Shown: positions 10,738-21,479 of the stretch, piece after piece
How positions within the stretch are numbered: the first letter of the stretch is position 1
Layout: every line of letters begins with the position of its first letter
From: Euphorbia lathyris
Lineage: Eukaryota; Streptophyta; Magnoliopsida; Malpighiales; Euphorbiaceae
Direction: 5' to 3'
Assembly (NCBI RefSeq): GCF_963576675.1
Contig: NC_088910.1
Span: 107,412,807 to 107,476,806 of the forward strand
DNA length: 64,000 bases
Notes under the pieces: model-generated
Told to the model about the DNA's origin: nothing
The model's database searches: none
The model's input: only the letters and a program-made list of their open reading frames with translations
Position numbers and translations under genes: made by a program

Positions 10738-12825
10738 TTAATTTTTCGTGACTCCCAGTTGAGCTCTCAAATGACTGAACGCATCGTACTTCAGCGGCTT
10801 TGTAAAAATGTCTGCAATTTGATCTTGAGTTTTCACGTATTTCAGCTTCACCTCCTTTTGTTCAATGCACTCCCGAATAAAATGATGCCTCGTATCAATG
10901 TGCTTACTTCGATCATGAAACACTGGATTTTTCGCTAATGCCAGTGCAGACTTGTTATTGATAAAAATCTCTGTTGGATCATTTTGACTCACCAGAAATT
11001 CTTTTAGCAATTTTCGGAGCCAAATTGCATGACAGACACATGAGGTTGCAGCAACATATTCAGCTTCACAGGTTGATAGCGTCACAATTGCTTCTTCGAA
11101 CTCCATGTAAATGCAGTATCACCCAGAAAAAATACAAAACCAGTTGTACTTTTTCGATAATCTTTGTTACCGGCCCAGCCACTATCACTGTACCCAACTA
11201 ATTTGAAATCATCAAATTTTGAATAAAGTAAACCCAAATTAGTTGTACCTTTCACATAACGGATAATTCTTTTGGCTGCATTCCAATGTGACACCGTTGG
11301 GGCTTCCATGTATCGACTTACTAAGCCAACTGCATAAAGAATATCCGGTCTCGTACACGTCAAATATCTGAGACTTCTGACCAAGCTTGGGAATAATGTC
11401 GGATTGACTCTGTCTCCACCTTCATCTTTTGTCAACTTGATTCCACATTCGACTGGCGTGCTGACAGAATTACAATTTTCCATCTTGAACTTCTTTAAGA
11501 TCTCCTTCGCAAAACCACTTTGAGAAATAAAAATTTCACCGTCATTCTGCTTCACTTCAATGCCAAGATAATATGACATTAGACCAATGTCAGTCATCTC
11601 GAACTCACGAGCCATTGTCTTCTTCAACTCCTCAAACATCTTAGGATTGTTCGCTGTAAAAATGAGATCATCCACATACAAACAAACAAGTAACATATCT
11701 CCATTTTTCACCTTTGCATACAGGGCAAATTCATGTGGGCATTTGACAAAACCATTTTCTTGAAAATATTTATCAATGCGACTGTTCCAGGCTCGTGGTG
11801 CTTGCTTGAGACCGTAAAGTGCCTTTTTCAATTTTAGCACTTTATTTTCTTGACCTTTCATAACATACCCAGGTGGTTGCTGGATATAAATTTCCTCTTC
11901 TAAATATCCGTTGAGAAATGCGGATTTCACGTCCATTTGATGGATTCTCCACCCGTGTTGAGCAGCTATAGAAATTAAGAGTCTGATACTCTCCATTCTG
12001 GCAACAGGAGCAAAAACTTCATTATAGTCAGTTCTGGGTCGTTGACTGAACCTTTTCGCCACCAATCTTGCTTTATGTCGGACAATTTCACCATTTGCAC
12101 CTTTCTTTGCTTTGAACACCCATTTAACTCCAATGGGTTTTTGACCGGCCGGAAGTGATGTCAGCTCCCATGTTTTATTTTTCTCAATCGAATGAATCTC
12201 CTCTTCCATGGCTTTTCTCCATTTTTCATCTTTCATTGCTTCTTCTGGATCTGTTGGTTCATCATTAACAAAATGACAATAAAGAGTTAATTCATCATTG
12301 AGATTTCTTGTTACATCATAGAGATCTTTAATAGGTATGAATTTTTTAGGCTTCCCGGGCGGATGTTCATCTGAACTGTTTTCATCACTCGAGGATAAAC
12401 TCGAACTGGATGAGCTTGCTGATGTCGAACTGGTTGCTAGTGTTGTGGCTGCTATTGTGGCTGGTTCTTCCTGATCATTGTCTTCATCCATGAAAGGATA
12501 AAAACTGTAGTTGTTTTCTTTTTCACCGGTCCAGTCCCAAACTGCTTCTTCATCAATGGTGACATCTCTACTGATTACAATTTTCTGAGTCTGAGGATCG
12601 AACATTTTTTACCCTTTGGAATGTTCTGAATAGCCCACAAACAAATATTTCTTGCTTCTATCATCTAGCTTCTTGCGTTTTTCATCCAGTACATGGACAT
12701 GAGCAACACTGCCAAAAACACGCAAATGAGAAATACTGGGTTTTATTCCACTCCATGCTTCTTGTGGAGTTTGATCCCAAACACTGATAGTTGGCGATCT
12801 GTTCAACAGGTAGACAACACAGACT
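10738..12825 (-). pseudogene. Ty1/copia pol fragment: integrase C-end, reverse transcriptase, RNase H
   Basis: Read on the minus strand, it begins within the integrase C-terminal region (YLLNRSPT, then RVFGSVAHVHV), followed by an acidic/serine-rich spacer, reverse transcriptase ([22 protein letters not shown], catalytic CLYVDD) and RNase H ([18 protein letters not shown]). Gag, protease and most of integrase are absent: the copia sequence stops abruptly at about 12825, where the upstream region of host gene copy 2 begins. A stop codon follows HSKG near 12606 and a small frame-changing insertion lies near 11105. It is related to, but clearly distinct from, the copia element at 15.1-24.8 kb. 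Confidence 0.85.
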
Positions 12826-13083
12826 GATATAAAGTGTGCATGAAGATTAACCAATAGAGACTCATAGTGTTTTAGGTTGGCTGGATTAATGATAAATACT
12901 AAATTAAGTTTTATAGGATCTTAATAATATATACAAGTTACTAATACATTAAGCGTTAATGTTTCATGTGTCCGAATTTAATAATGTAACTTAATAATAT
13001 TTACTTAATATAATAAGCGTTTATATTTCATGTGCAGATCGATTGAAGATTTTGAAAGCTCAAGTTGAACCCATTATACCATC

Positions 13084-13092
13084 TTTAAATAC
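13084..13092 (+). promoter_or_regulatory. Probable TATA element of host gene copy 2
   Basis: TTTAAATAC stands at the same distance from the ATG as in copy 1, inside the tract identical to copy 1. Confidence 0.55.
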
Positions 13093-13178
13093 CCTTTAAC
13101 TGAATCCAGAATTTTCATCCAGCAGCTAATTGAAATATAAAGCAATTAAGATCTTAATTAAGAGAAGAAAATTCAGAA

Positions 13179-13466
13179 ATGGCATCAAAAACACAAGCCA
13201 GCATTGCCTTCATGGTCTGCCTCAACCTTATTTTGTTCAGCATGGTCAGTGCTCAAACTTGCAGCATTGATTACAAGAAACTTAATGCACTCAATGTTTT
13301 ATACTGCCAACTTCTTTCACCTCTTGACGATGCTGAAGCTGCTGTCTGCCTTTGCACTGCCATTAAAGCTAATCTCTTTGGCATTGTCATCGACGCTGAT
13401 GTTACTTTGAGCACTTTGCTCGGCGCATGCGGCAAAAGTGTTCCCAGTGGATATAAGTGCACTTAG
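13179..13466 (+). CDS. Secreted hydrophobic-seed-type cysteine-rich protein, copy 2
   Basis: It encodes the same 95 residues as the gene at 9776: signal peptide 1-25, six mature cysteines, CLC motif at 57-59, C-terminal GYKCT. Reading both copies side by side I see no base difference in the coding region or in the 174 bases before it. Flanks further out differ by about 10 percent, and the 3' flank has an extra CCGATCCA shared with copy 3. This points to recent gene conversion rather than a very young duplication. Upstream homology starts at about 12826, right against the truncated copia element, so this gene has only about 350 bases of its own upstream region. Secretion and lipid-transfer-like fold are inferred from the family. 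Confidence 0.9.
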   Translation: MASKTQASIAFMVCLNLILFSMVSAQTCSIDYKKLNALNVLYCQLLSPLDDAEAAVCLCTAIKANLFGIVIDADVTLSTLLGACGKSVPSGYKCT

Positions 13467-13892
13467 AACTCATTCTTAATCATCATCCTTTCTCCTGCTT
13501 TCTTTTCCATCCGATCCATCTATATATATGTTTCTTTGGCTATATATTATCTAGCTAGTATATATGCCAATGAACATTTAATAAATAATTGTCTTTATCA
13601 GTAATGATCACTTAGAAGTGGTTACTCTACTCTGTTGTATGTCTTCCTTTTACTCTATTCTAAAGCAGGAGCAATAATAATAATATTACCTACTTTCTAT
13701 ATATGATCGTTTTAATTCTTTTCTAATTTCTTTATTGGAATTTACAACCATTATTTTGTTAGCTTACTCAAATTCAAATAGCAAACTCATGATGAGTGAA
13801 ATCTTGGGTTATTTAGATAAACAATCAAATTGTTTTAGTTTAATTAATCTCAAAATTATGATTCTGAGTTTAAAACTTCTAGATGACATTAC

Positions 13893-13914
13893 AAAAAAAA
13901 AAAAAAAAAAAAAA
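13893..13914 (+). repeat. Poly(A) tract
   Basis: A run of 22 A. The related block after gene copy 3 has a T run at the comparable place (28211-28226). Confidence 0.8.
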
Positions 13915-14039
13915 GTGTTTTCTTAGCCCTTTTATAGCAGCTCATTCAGTGGCTACACCATGAAGCTTTAGCTGGCTCTTCTCTCATGGCACAAATAAAA
14001 TCATTTTGAATCCCACTAGATGGAGGTGGAAAGAAAAAT

Positions 14040-14605
14040 TGTAACACCCTGATCCAATACCATGTAGATATTGTCCGCTCTGGCCCAATTCCAACACATT
14101 GGGCCTCACGGTTTTAAAACACATCTGCATGTATTGGATTCACATCTTACTAATAAGCCCCAATCACTCCCTCTCCATTTCCGATGTGGGATTCAGTTCA
14201 TTCCTGCCTCCATCGTCATCCCTTAGGACCGCTCCTTGCTCAGGCCTTCTTACCCCGGCGCCACCCACTCCGGACCGGGTCGTTAGGCCCACCAGCTTCC
14301 GCCTGGTTCGTCCCCGAACCACACATCGTACGCGGAGAGTCGGCTCTGATACCAATTGTAACACCCTGATCCAATACCATGGAGATATTGTCCGCTTTGG
14401 CCCAATTCCAACACATTGGGCCTCACGGCTTTAAAACACGTATGCATATATTGGATTCATATCTTACTAATAAGCACCAATCACTCCCTCTCCATTTCCG
14501 ATGTGGGATTCAGTTCATTCCTGCCCCCCATCGCCATCCCTTAGGGCCGCTCCTTGCTCAGGCCTTCTTACCCCGACGCCACCCACTCTGGACCGAGTCA
14601 TTACA
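14040..14605 (-). mobile_element. TRIM-type miniature LTR retrotransposon
   Basis: Two direct repeats of about 248 bases (14040-14286 and 14357-14605) enclose only about 70 bases. On the minus strand the repeat runs TGTAATGACTCGG...GGGTGTTACA, giving TG...CA ends. It is followed by ATTGGTATCAGAGC, complementary to the 3' end of initiator tRNA-Met (plus 14343-14354). The flanks AAAAT (14035-14039) and AAAAC (14606-14610) fit a 5-bp target duplication with one change. There is no coding capacity. The body (CCAATACCATG-AGATATTGTCCGC, AACACATTGGGCCTCACGG) is a dispersed family I have seen in many dicots. Confidence 0.75.
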
Positions 14606-15147
14606 AAAACTATATATGCATATGTCGTGAATTCATTGATCGGAAGTATTACTCAAAGAGTACCCTAAAATTTCTCGGCCTGATAAGTTTTATTTCCTCA
14701 CTCTCACGAAATACTCTAACTAGTATTGAAGTATTTCCCAGTGAACCACCTTATTAGACCTTTTTCTATAAGAGATCAATTACATACATCAAGTGGCTTT
14801 CAAGCTAAAGAAGAAACCGGTACCACCTTTAGCTCAACAAAATATGCATCATGCTAATAACCCCGAGGATAAGTAAAAGAAGCTTTAGGAAAGTTATGAT
14901 ATGTGCAAAAAAATTCCGACAGCAACCATTCGCAAGGGATGCCCCGTAGAAGCCCTAATCATGTTAAGTTTGAACTGCAACGGTCGAAGAGACTGCTGGC
15001 AAACCAAAAGAAAATGGGTAGGAGAATATGAATTTTAGAGATTTGGAATTTGGACAAAATGCTCAACTCACTAAGGGGCATTTGGTTTGCATAGGGTAAC
15101 AAAAAGGAATCCAAAAAGAGAAATAATGAGAAAAGAATGGAATAACC
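14606..15147. other. Intergenic, nothing recognised
   Basis: No long frame, splice-like structure or repeat that I can pair. The copia target site TAACC is at its right end. Confidence 0.45.
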
Positions 15148-15385
15148 TGTTGAAATAATAAACTTATAATTAATCGAGTCTTTAATGTGGTTCAGTGTAT
15201 TATCTAAGAGTCATTTCTGTATCTCTGTCTGTATCTGTATTTATAGAGAGTTAATGTTATTTACTAAGAGTCATGTTTGTAATCTATAAATACCTATCAA
15301 TACATGTAGTAGGGTAAGAGAATTTTCTTCCAGCAATTATACTCTTCCTCTGTTACCTTTGAAAGTTTATTTATTTGATCCAACA
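15148..15385 (+). repeat. 5' LTR of copia element
   Basis: 238 bases, TG...CA. TATAAATACC at about 15281-15290 is a likely TATA box, placing the transcript start in the last third of the LTR. Confidence 0.9.
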
Positions 15386-15388
15386 AAT

Positions 15389-15400
15389 TGGTATCAGAAC
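15389..15400 (+). other. Primer-binding site (tRNA-iMet type)
   Basis: TGGTATCAGAAC lies three bases after the LTR. The usual copia primer site is TGGTATCAGAGC, so one base differs. Confidence 0.85.
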
Positions 15401-15421
15401 CAGCAAAAATTCTTTACAATG

Positions 15422-16442
15422 ATGAATGGAATGATCCCATACAAATATCCACAATTATCAAAGGAAAACTATGATAATTGGTGCATTCGAATGAAGGCTT
15501 TGTTGGGTTCCCAAGATGTATGGGAAATGGTAGAAACTGGATATGAGCAGCCAGAGAATGAGGAGGAATTGACGAATGCTCAAAAAGTGAAAAGGAAGAA
15601 AGACCAACAAGCACTCTCTCTAATCCACATGTGTCTGGATGAGAATATGTTCATAAAAATTTCGACTGCAACAACAGCAAAGGAGGCGTGGGAGATTCTC
15701 GAAAATTCCTTTAAGGGGAAAGATAAAGTAGTCAAGGTGCGTTTGCAAACCTTGAGAAGTGAGTATGAGAAACTCAAGATGAAAGAGTCAGAGAAAATTG
15801 ATGAGTTCTTTAATAGAACTTTGGTAATTGTCAATCAGTTGAAGAGATATGGAGAAAAAATGGAGGATGTTCTTGTGATAGAAAAAATCCTTCGTTCTTT
15901 GACTCAGAAATTTGATTACGTGGTGACTGCCATTGAAGAATCAAAAGATCTGGAGACTATGTTTGTAGATCAACTCTTGGGTTCGTTACAAGCCCATAAG
16001 GAGAGATTAAAAAATAGAGAAGAACCTGTCGCTCAGGTGTTGCAGGCGAAACTAGATTTGAATGATAAAGAAGAAAAGAAGCAATTTGAAGGTGGATATG
16101 GAAGAGGAAGAGGAAGAGGAAGATCAAGAGGTAGAGGCCGTGGCCGTGGCTGGAATCGTGGATATAATGGAAGAGGTAGAGGTGGGAGAAATTTCCATAA
16201 TAATGAAGCCATAAATAATCAGCAATGGAATGCAAGAGGACGTGGTAGAGGCAATAATTTCCAAGGCCGTGGAAATAATTGGCATGGTCGTGATAAATCT
16301 CGTGTGCAATGTTACAATTGTCAAGAATTTGGGCATTATACTGCTGAGTGTAAATCTGAACCTTTTAAAGACGAACAGGCCAATTTTGCAGAGGCGGACG
16401 ATGAAGAATCAACTTTGTTACTGACATGTAGCAAAGATGAAG
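15422..16442 (+). pseudogene. Copia gag (capsid/nucleocapsid), cut by CACTA insertion
   Basis: Gag packages the element RNA in cytoplasmic virus-like particles. The ATG chosen is at 15422 ([10 protein letters not shown]...); an upstream in-frame ATG at 15359 lies within the LTR and is less likely. The protein has a UBN2/Retrotran_gag domain ([12 protein letters not shown] near the start, then [18 protein letters not shown]), an arginine-glycine-rich basic tract ([17 protein letters not shown]) and one CCHC zinc knuckle [14 protein letters not shown]. The frame runs on into the CACTA terminus and stops there at 16468. Downstream protease sequence resumes at 21477. Confidence 0.88.
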
Positions 16443-17918
16443 CAACACTACAGAAAAGAGGCTTTTAATGAGAAGAAAAATTATAATTAAAAGTCCAAAT
16501 ATTCTCATAAAGGAGTTTTTAATGAGAATTATTACTCCCATGGCTACCTTCATTACAGGGGTCCCTTACTAAAAGTAATTATGAGAATAAAATACCTTCT
16601 CATTATCACCATATATAATGAGATTAATTGTCCTCATCAGAATTTTTTATAATAATAAAAACTTTTCTCGTTAGAATGTTTATAATAATTAAAAATATTC
16701 TCATTAATTTTTTATATAATAATTAAAAATCTTCTCATTAAATCTTTTATAATTATTCAAAAACCCCTCATTAAAGATTTTATCATGATAAAAAAATATT
16801 TACATTATATAATAATATTCTACTTATTAATTATAAGAATAGAATTCAATAATAAATTATAAAATAAGATTCAATTTCAATTAACTCGAACACAAATTTG
16901 AAAGACAATCAACTCTATACATTTTGCTTAGTCTCGATGCACCGCCACTGAACTACAGAGCTATACCTCTCCATCGCATAAGCCACAACCCAATAAATGA
17001 CAAAAGCAACAACATAAATCCAAGACAACAAATAAACAACTACGTTGGTATTGCCAATTAGCCTTTCTCTGTTAATGCTAACTTATACAACATAGAAACA
17101 TGCTTGTAAAAGGCTAATTACCAGTTGCAGTCTCTGAATTTTGTTTGACAATGAGACACCAGGAATTTCTCTCGTATATTTCTCAACTAGAGAATTTAAT
17201 CCGCTTCTATAGTCACCATCACAACTTCAAGCCTCAAGTACATCGTCAAACCGGCCACTCAATTACTAGAACAAAACAACACCTGGCAGATAACCAATGA
17301 AATTCCTAACTCATCCTAGTCGTAACTCTCAAGGCCTCAACCCTGATCAAACACGTAAAAACTCTTAAGTGCATACATACATACAAAAACACATTGAAAA
17401 TGAACTTAAATTAAATTAATGACTGGATATTAAGAAAATAAAAACAAAAATCAATGAAAAAGAGTCTCTGTTTGTGAATAGAAATGCACTAGAGGGAGAA
17501 GAGCTGGAAGAAAATGTTCTAAAGTTGGCAAAAATAAAAACAGAAGTTTATCATATTAGCTTTTGTAAAAGAGATTTGTATTCGCTGGCCTCTTCTTTCG
17601 CTCTCATGCATTTTTACATATATAAATCTCTCTCTGCTCGGAAACACAATTCATTAATGGAAATTCTTCTTCTCTTCTCTACTTCTTTCATTTTATTTAA
17701 TACTTGTGATTTTTCTTAGTTACTCTCACTATTTTTCTGCTCTTTTCGATCTTAATTTGATTCAATTCCACAGAACAGCTTTCTTTAATGGCCAAGAAAA
17801 CAGAGTTTCAAAGCAAAGTCATCAGCTAGGGATGAAAAGTAAAATTAAAGAACTTTAAATCAAGCATACAAGCAGAAGAACATGGTCCTTATTGAAATCA
17901 CAATTTCGAGGACAATAC

Positions 17919-18029
17919 CTGGTTAATTGCACTAGTAGCAGTATCACAATTTTGAAGGCCTTTGAGATGTGGCAACGTAGGAGAATACCCATCAACAATG
18001 TCGAAAAGCAAACTCCAATGAATCAGATC
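17919..18029 (-). pseudogene. Captured exon, gene not recognised
   Basis: On the minus strand a 111-base open exon of 37 codons sits between an AG acceptor (TTATGCAG) and a GT donor (GTATTGTCC). It begins [17 protein letters not shown] and continues to TATSAINQ. It is an uninterrupted exon with consensus borders, so it is very probably a captured host exon. I cannot assign the protein; it may be a third gene or a diverged part of one of the other two. Confidence 0.55.
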
Positions 18030-18870
18030 CTGCATAACAATAATACCAAATATCAAAATCTAAGAACAAGTTTGATGATGAGCACAGTTCTATCTCGATT
18101 TTGACATGCTGTTGAATTGAAATCAATGGATCCAAAGATAATACTAACAGAAAAGCTATAAGATTAAGGGGAAACTAGTAAGGCTACCTGTGCCCCACCT
18201 TCACAGTTTAATAACAATAAAAGCTAAACCAAAAGGCCATCTTAAACTCTTAAGTCTCGATAACATCCAATCCCCCTTCGTTCAATTTCCTAATAATGAC
18301 CAGCCACACCTTAAATTATAGAGAAATATTATAAGATTCTACAACAAATAAGCTATTCACTAAAGAAGTTTCATACTAACAAACCAATATCTAGAGCCTA
18401 GGGGTCATAATGCACAGAAAGCACCACACGGTCACACTCTTCCATGATACTATCTAAACGTGCATATATTCAACCATTAATAGACACAAAAACAAAAAGA
18501 AAACCTAGTTGCCAGCTCAGTACCATTTCTGCTAGTTTGAAAACCATTACGGCAAAACAAGTCAATCCATCTACTAGCTATCCATATGAATCCATAAGTG
18601 CACCATATGTGATTTGAATTACCTTTTTCCAATCGACATAATCAATTGAAAAGAAAAAAAATAATGAAGAAATGAAAACAAGAATTTTTTTATTTGAATT
18701 TTGTTCTTTTTTTCTTCACAAATGGTAATTTCAAAGCTAAAACTAATAACATTAGCACATAACCAACAACCACTTAGGCTCTCATACTATTTTAAGGAAC
18801 CATTTGAAGAAAAAACTTAAGTGCCATATAGTAGATTTTATATTAATCTCTCACACGAAGCAAGACAAAC

Positions 18871-19315
18871 CTTGGCTACTTTTATATCAGCGCTTGCATT
18901 GCCAAGACCATCCAACATGGAGGAATCCTTGCTAACAAGAGACACCTAGAGACAACATATTGATTCAGTCGTATTGAAATATAGGACCCATAGAAACTCT
19001 TGAAATATGACATAAATACCATGATTGGTGTTAGTTTTCCTTCTAGATCAAATAGGCCTTTATCAAATGCAGCTGCAGACATCTACAAATTCACATCTTG
19101 TAAAATGATGTATGGAATAGAAAATCAATTCATATAAATTTAGATCAGAAAAAACCCCAATGCAATGACAGAAAAACAACCGAAGATCAAATGGTATTTC
19201 TCTGTGAACCATCAAGTTATACCTGCACTCGACTCTTATAGGAGGTGTAAATTTTAAGCTCATGACGGTAAGTACCATGAAGACGCAGCAGGCCAGTACC
19301 ATCACATGCAATGTC
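18871..19315 (-). pseudogene. Captured fragment of a VIH/PPIP5K-type inositol pyrophosphate kinase-phosphatase gene
   Basis: Three minus-strand exons in order. First, 19315-19223 contains [20 protein letters not shown] and ends SRVQ at a GT donor. Second, 19082-19020 is 21 codons starting MSAAAFDKGLFDLEGKLTPI. Third, 18945-18871 is 25 codons, VSLVSKDSSMLDGLGNA and on. Inner borders are GT-AG. Established knowledge: VIH1/VIH2 (PPIP5K) have an ATP-grasp kinase followed by a histidine-acid-phosphatase domain with [35 protein letters not shown] and then SLVSKDSSMLDGL. This fragment covers only that stretch of the phosphatase domain. It lacks the kinase and the RHGDRTPK motif, so it cannot make an active enzyme. 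The degenerate start of the first exon lacks a clear acceptor. Confidence 0.78.
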
Positions 19316-19936
19316 ATACAATGTTATTAAGGGTAACATAAGAGGTCACACTTGCATATTAATTAACAAGCTTTATCTTCACTAACATAAATAAGCAAAA
19401 TCATTTTGCAATATATCCTTGGTTCATTATGTACATGTTCTGTTTTACATATCTTACTAAAATCTAGGAATCTACTAGAATTAATGAATTAGTTGTTTTT
19501 AAGTTGTACAAGTGAGATAATGTTTTACATTTATCTTCACCACTTACTTCCCTAGACAATTATGAACCGATTTGATCCTAAACATATACCACTATCTCCA
19601 AATTGATAAAATCACTTCACTAATTTTGAAATTGACCAATTAATGAAATGAAAGCCAAATATAAGCTTCTCAGATTAAATGGGGAAAAGAGAATTTACTC
19701 ACCACTATAATGACAACATTCAGTGATGCTAATTCCCACAAGTGGTTCAATATGACCAACACCAGCATTCCACCACCATGCGCATTAAGAAATAAACAAT
19801 AAATTATAATAATTAGATGTTCCCCACTATTGAATTACAAAATTGAAGATAAATTTCCAAAACATGGATACGAAAACCTCACAAGAACTAAAAATATTGG
19901 AAAAGGTATACATGTCAATATAAAAGGATGAGAATA

Positions 19937-20271
19937 TATCATAAGGAAATACTTTGATCTTTCTCAATTGAATCTCATTATGGTCCCCTGGTTTAAAGTC
20001 ATTGGCAGGAGTATCAACATGTGGTGCTCTTAGTCTATTCCATTTTATGCTATACAACAACCATCACGAAACTTCATTAGGGGAAACTAATTTACTTCTA
20101 GTTCATTAGAAAATTTGGAAGAGAAACCATGCACACTTCAGTATAATAAATGAAATATTTGAATGGTATAGATGCAAACACTGAAATAAGTTCAAATATC
20201 TTTCCACATACCTTGCCTGGAATACTTATCAATGCATCATAACATGACAACAAAAACCCAACATGGCCATT
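19937..20271 (-). pseudogene. Captured fragment resembling a plant F-box protein
   Basis: Two minus-strand pieces. The exon 20271-20212 (20 codons, AG and GT borders) encodes NGHVGFLLSCYDALISIPGK. The piece from about 20045 to 19937 encodes WNRLRAPHVDTPAND, then FKPGDHNEIQLRKIKVFPYD. From memory, plant F-box proteins of the At2g26850 type have NGHVGFMLSCYDA, then a W-RLRAPPVDTP block, then [22 protein letters not shown], in this order. The match includes order and spacing, though about ten residues between DTPAND and PGDH are missing and the end has decayed. The F-box itself is not present. It has the same orientation as the VIH fragment, about 0.6 kb upstream of it. Confidence 0.6.
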
Positions 20272-21479
20272 CTGCAACAAAACATTACACAACTTCTCAC
20301 TTAAACAATTTCAACTAAGAGAAATAGGGAAGCAATTGAATAAAATAGAGTTATTTTCTACAACCGATAAATTATCTCGCCATCATATAACTCAGTTGGG
20401 AAATAGAACTTGCCTCTTTCAATAGATAAATACAAAGCCATGATTGAATCATTTGGTAATTATGTTCTTGGTTTGGTTCTCATTTTAGTCTTGGGTTCAA
20501 TCCAAGAAAATGGGCTAATTATACCAAGAGAATTTCATAAACTCTTTTGATGCAGCAGTTTGATCCTAAAGGATTAGCATTTTCTTGAAAATAATACGCC
20601 ATTGCCACTCCTTGAAAGAAACATCAACATTGAAACCCAAATAATTTAAGAACATATATACACATGAGAGGAAGTAGAAAGAATCCAGACCAAACATTTT
20701 AAATCAAAATGAGTTGAAATAATTGAAACCAGAAAGCTCCAAATATGTTGTAAACAAAATCATAACAATAATCAGAGTCAATTAGATTTAAAGAAAAAAA
20801 GTAGAATCTAGAATGCATCTTCGATCTCCTTTCCCACTTTAAACCCTAAATCCCAAATTGGCAGGAAAAATCACCAGATTCATTCAAAATTAAAGCAAAC
20901 CCAAAGAAAACCCATTCAAAATTAACAAGTTAGCCCACCTATTGATGCAAAATCTGGCGTTTTATGGTTGTGAGAGGTCAGAACGCAGCAGTTACCTTCC
21001 AAAATACAATCCGTCCGTCTAATGACTTTGAGAAATTAAAAATGCTGGAAGTGGAGAGAGAGGGTGAGATGCTGGTTAAAATCGAGAGAGAGAGATGGGT
21101 GAGTGAGAGTCTAGGACACGGATTGACAGAGAAAGAGGAGAAAGATATCTGTGTTAGCAAAGAGGCGGGTGATTAGAAAGAGCCAAATGAAAAAGGGGGG
21201 AGAATGAAAAAATCTTCCCGCTTTAATTTTCTTTTTTCTAATTATATTATATGTATTAGTGATATTAACAAAATTCTCATTGTAATTATTGATATACTTT
21301 TTAACGAATATTTCCTTCTCATTTAATGAGAATATTTCTTAAAAAAAATCTAAAAACTAAAATATTTGGTTATTAATATTTAATGATATCATTTCCTTTC
21401 ATTATATTTATCTTTCAATGAGAATATTTGTTGTATCATTATTTTATTCTCATTACTAATTGTTTTTCTTGTAGTGCAA

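Larger units (their letters stand above)
16446..21476. mobile_element. CACTA transposon carrying host-gene fragments
   Basis: It begins CACTACAGAAAAGAGG and ends TTTTTCTTGTAGTG, perfect CACTA ends. The 3-bp target duplication CAA is at 16443-16445 and 21477-21479. Copies of ATTCTCATTAA/TTAATGAGAAT crowd the first 350 and last 250 bases, the subterminal repeats that CACTA transposase binds. I find no transposase frame, so the element needs help in trans. The interior carries spliced exon pieces on the minus strand from at least two host genes, plus one I do not recognise. It inserted into the copia element and is therefore younger than it. Confidence 0.92.

Noticed and set aside
14040..14605. 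Cassandra-type TRIM with 5S rRNA sequence
   Set aside because: I looked for a 5S-like promoter in the LTRs and found none; it is another TRIM family.
16859..21180. A normal host gene on the minus strand running through the CACTA interior
   Set aside because: The exon pieces match separate genes, each covers only part of a domain, and all lie between CACTA ends with a target duplication in a retrotransposon.
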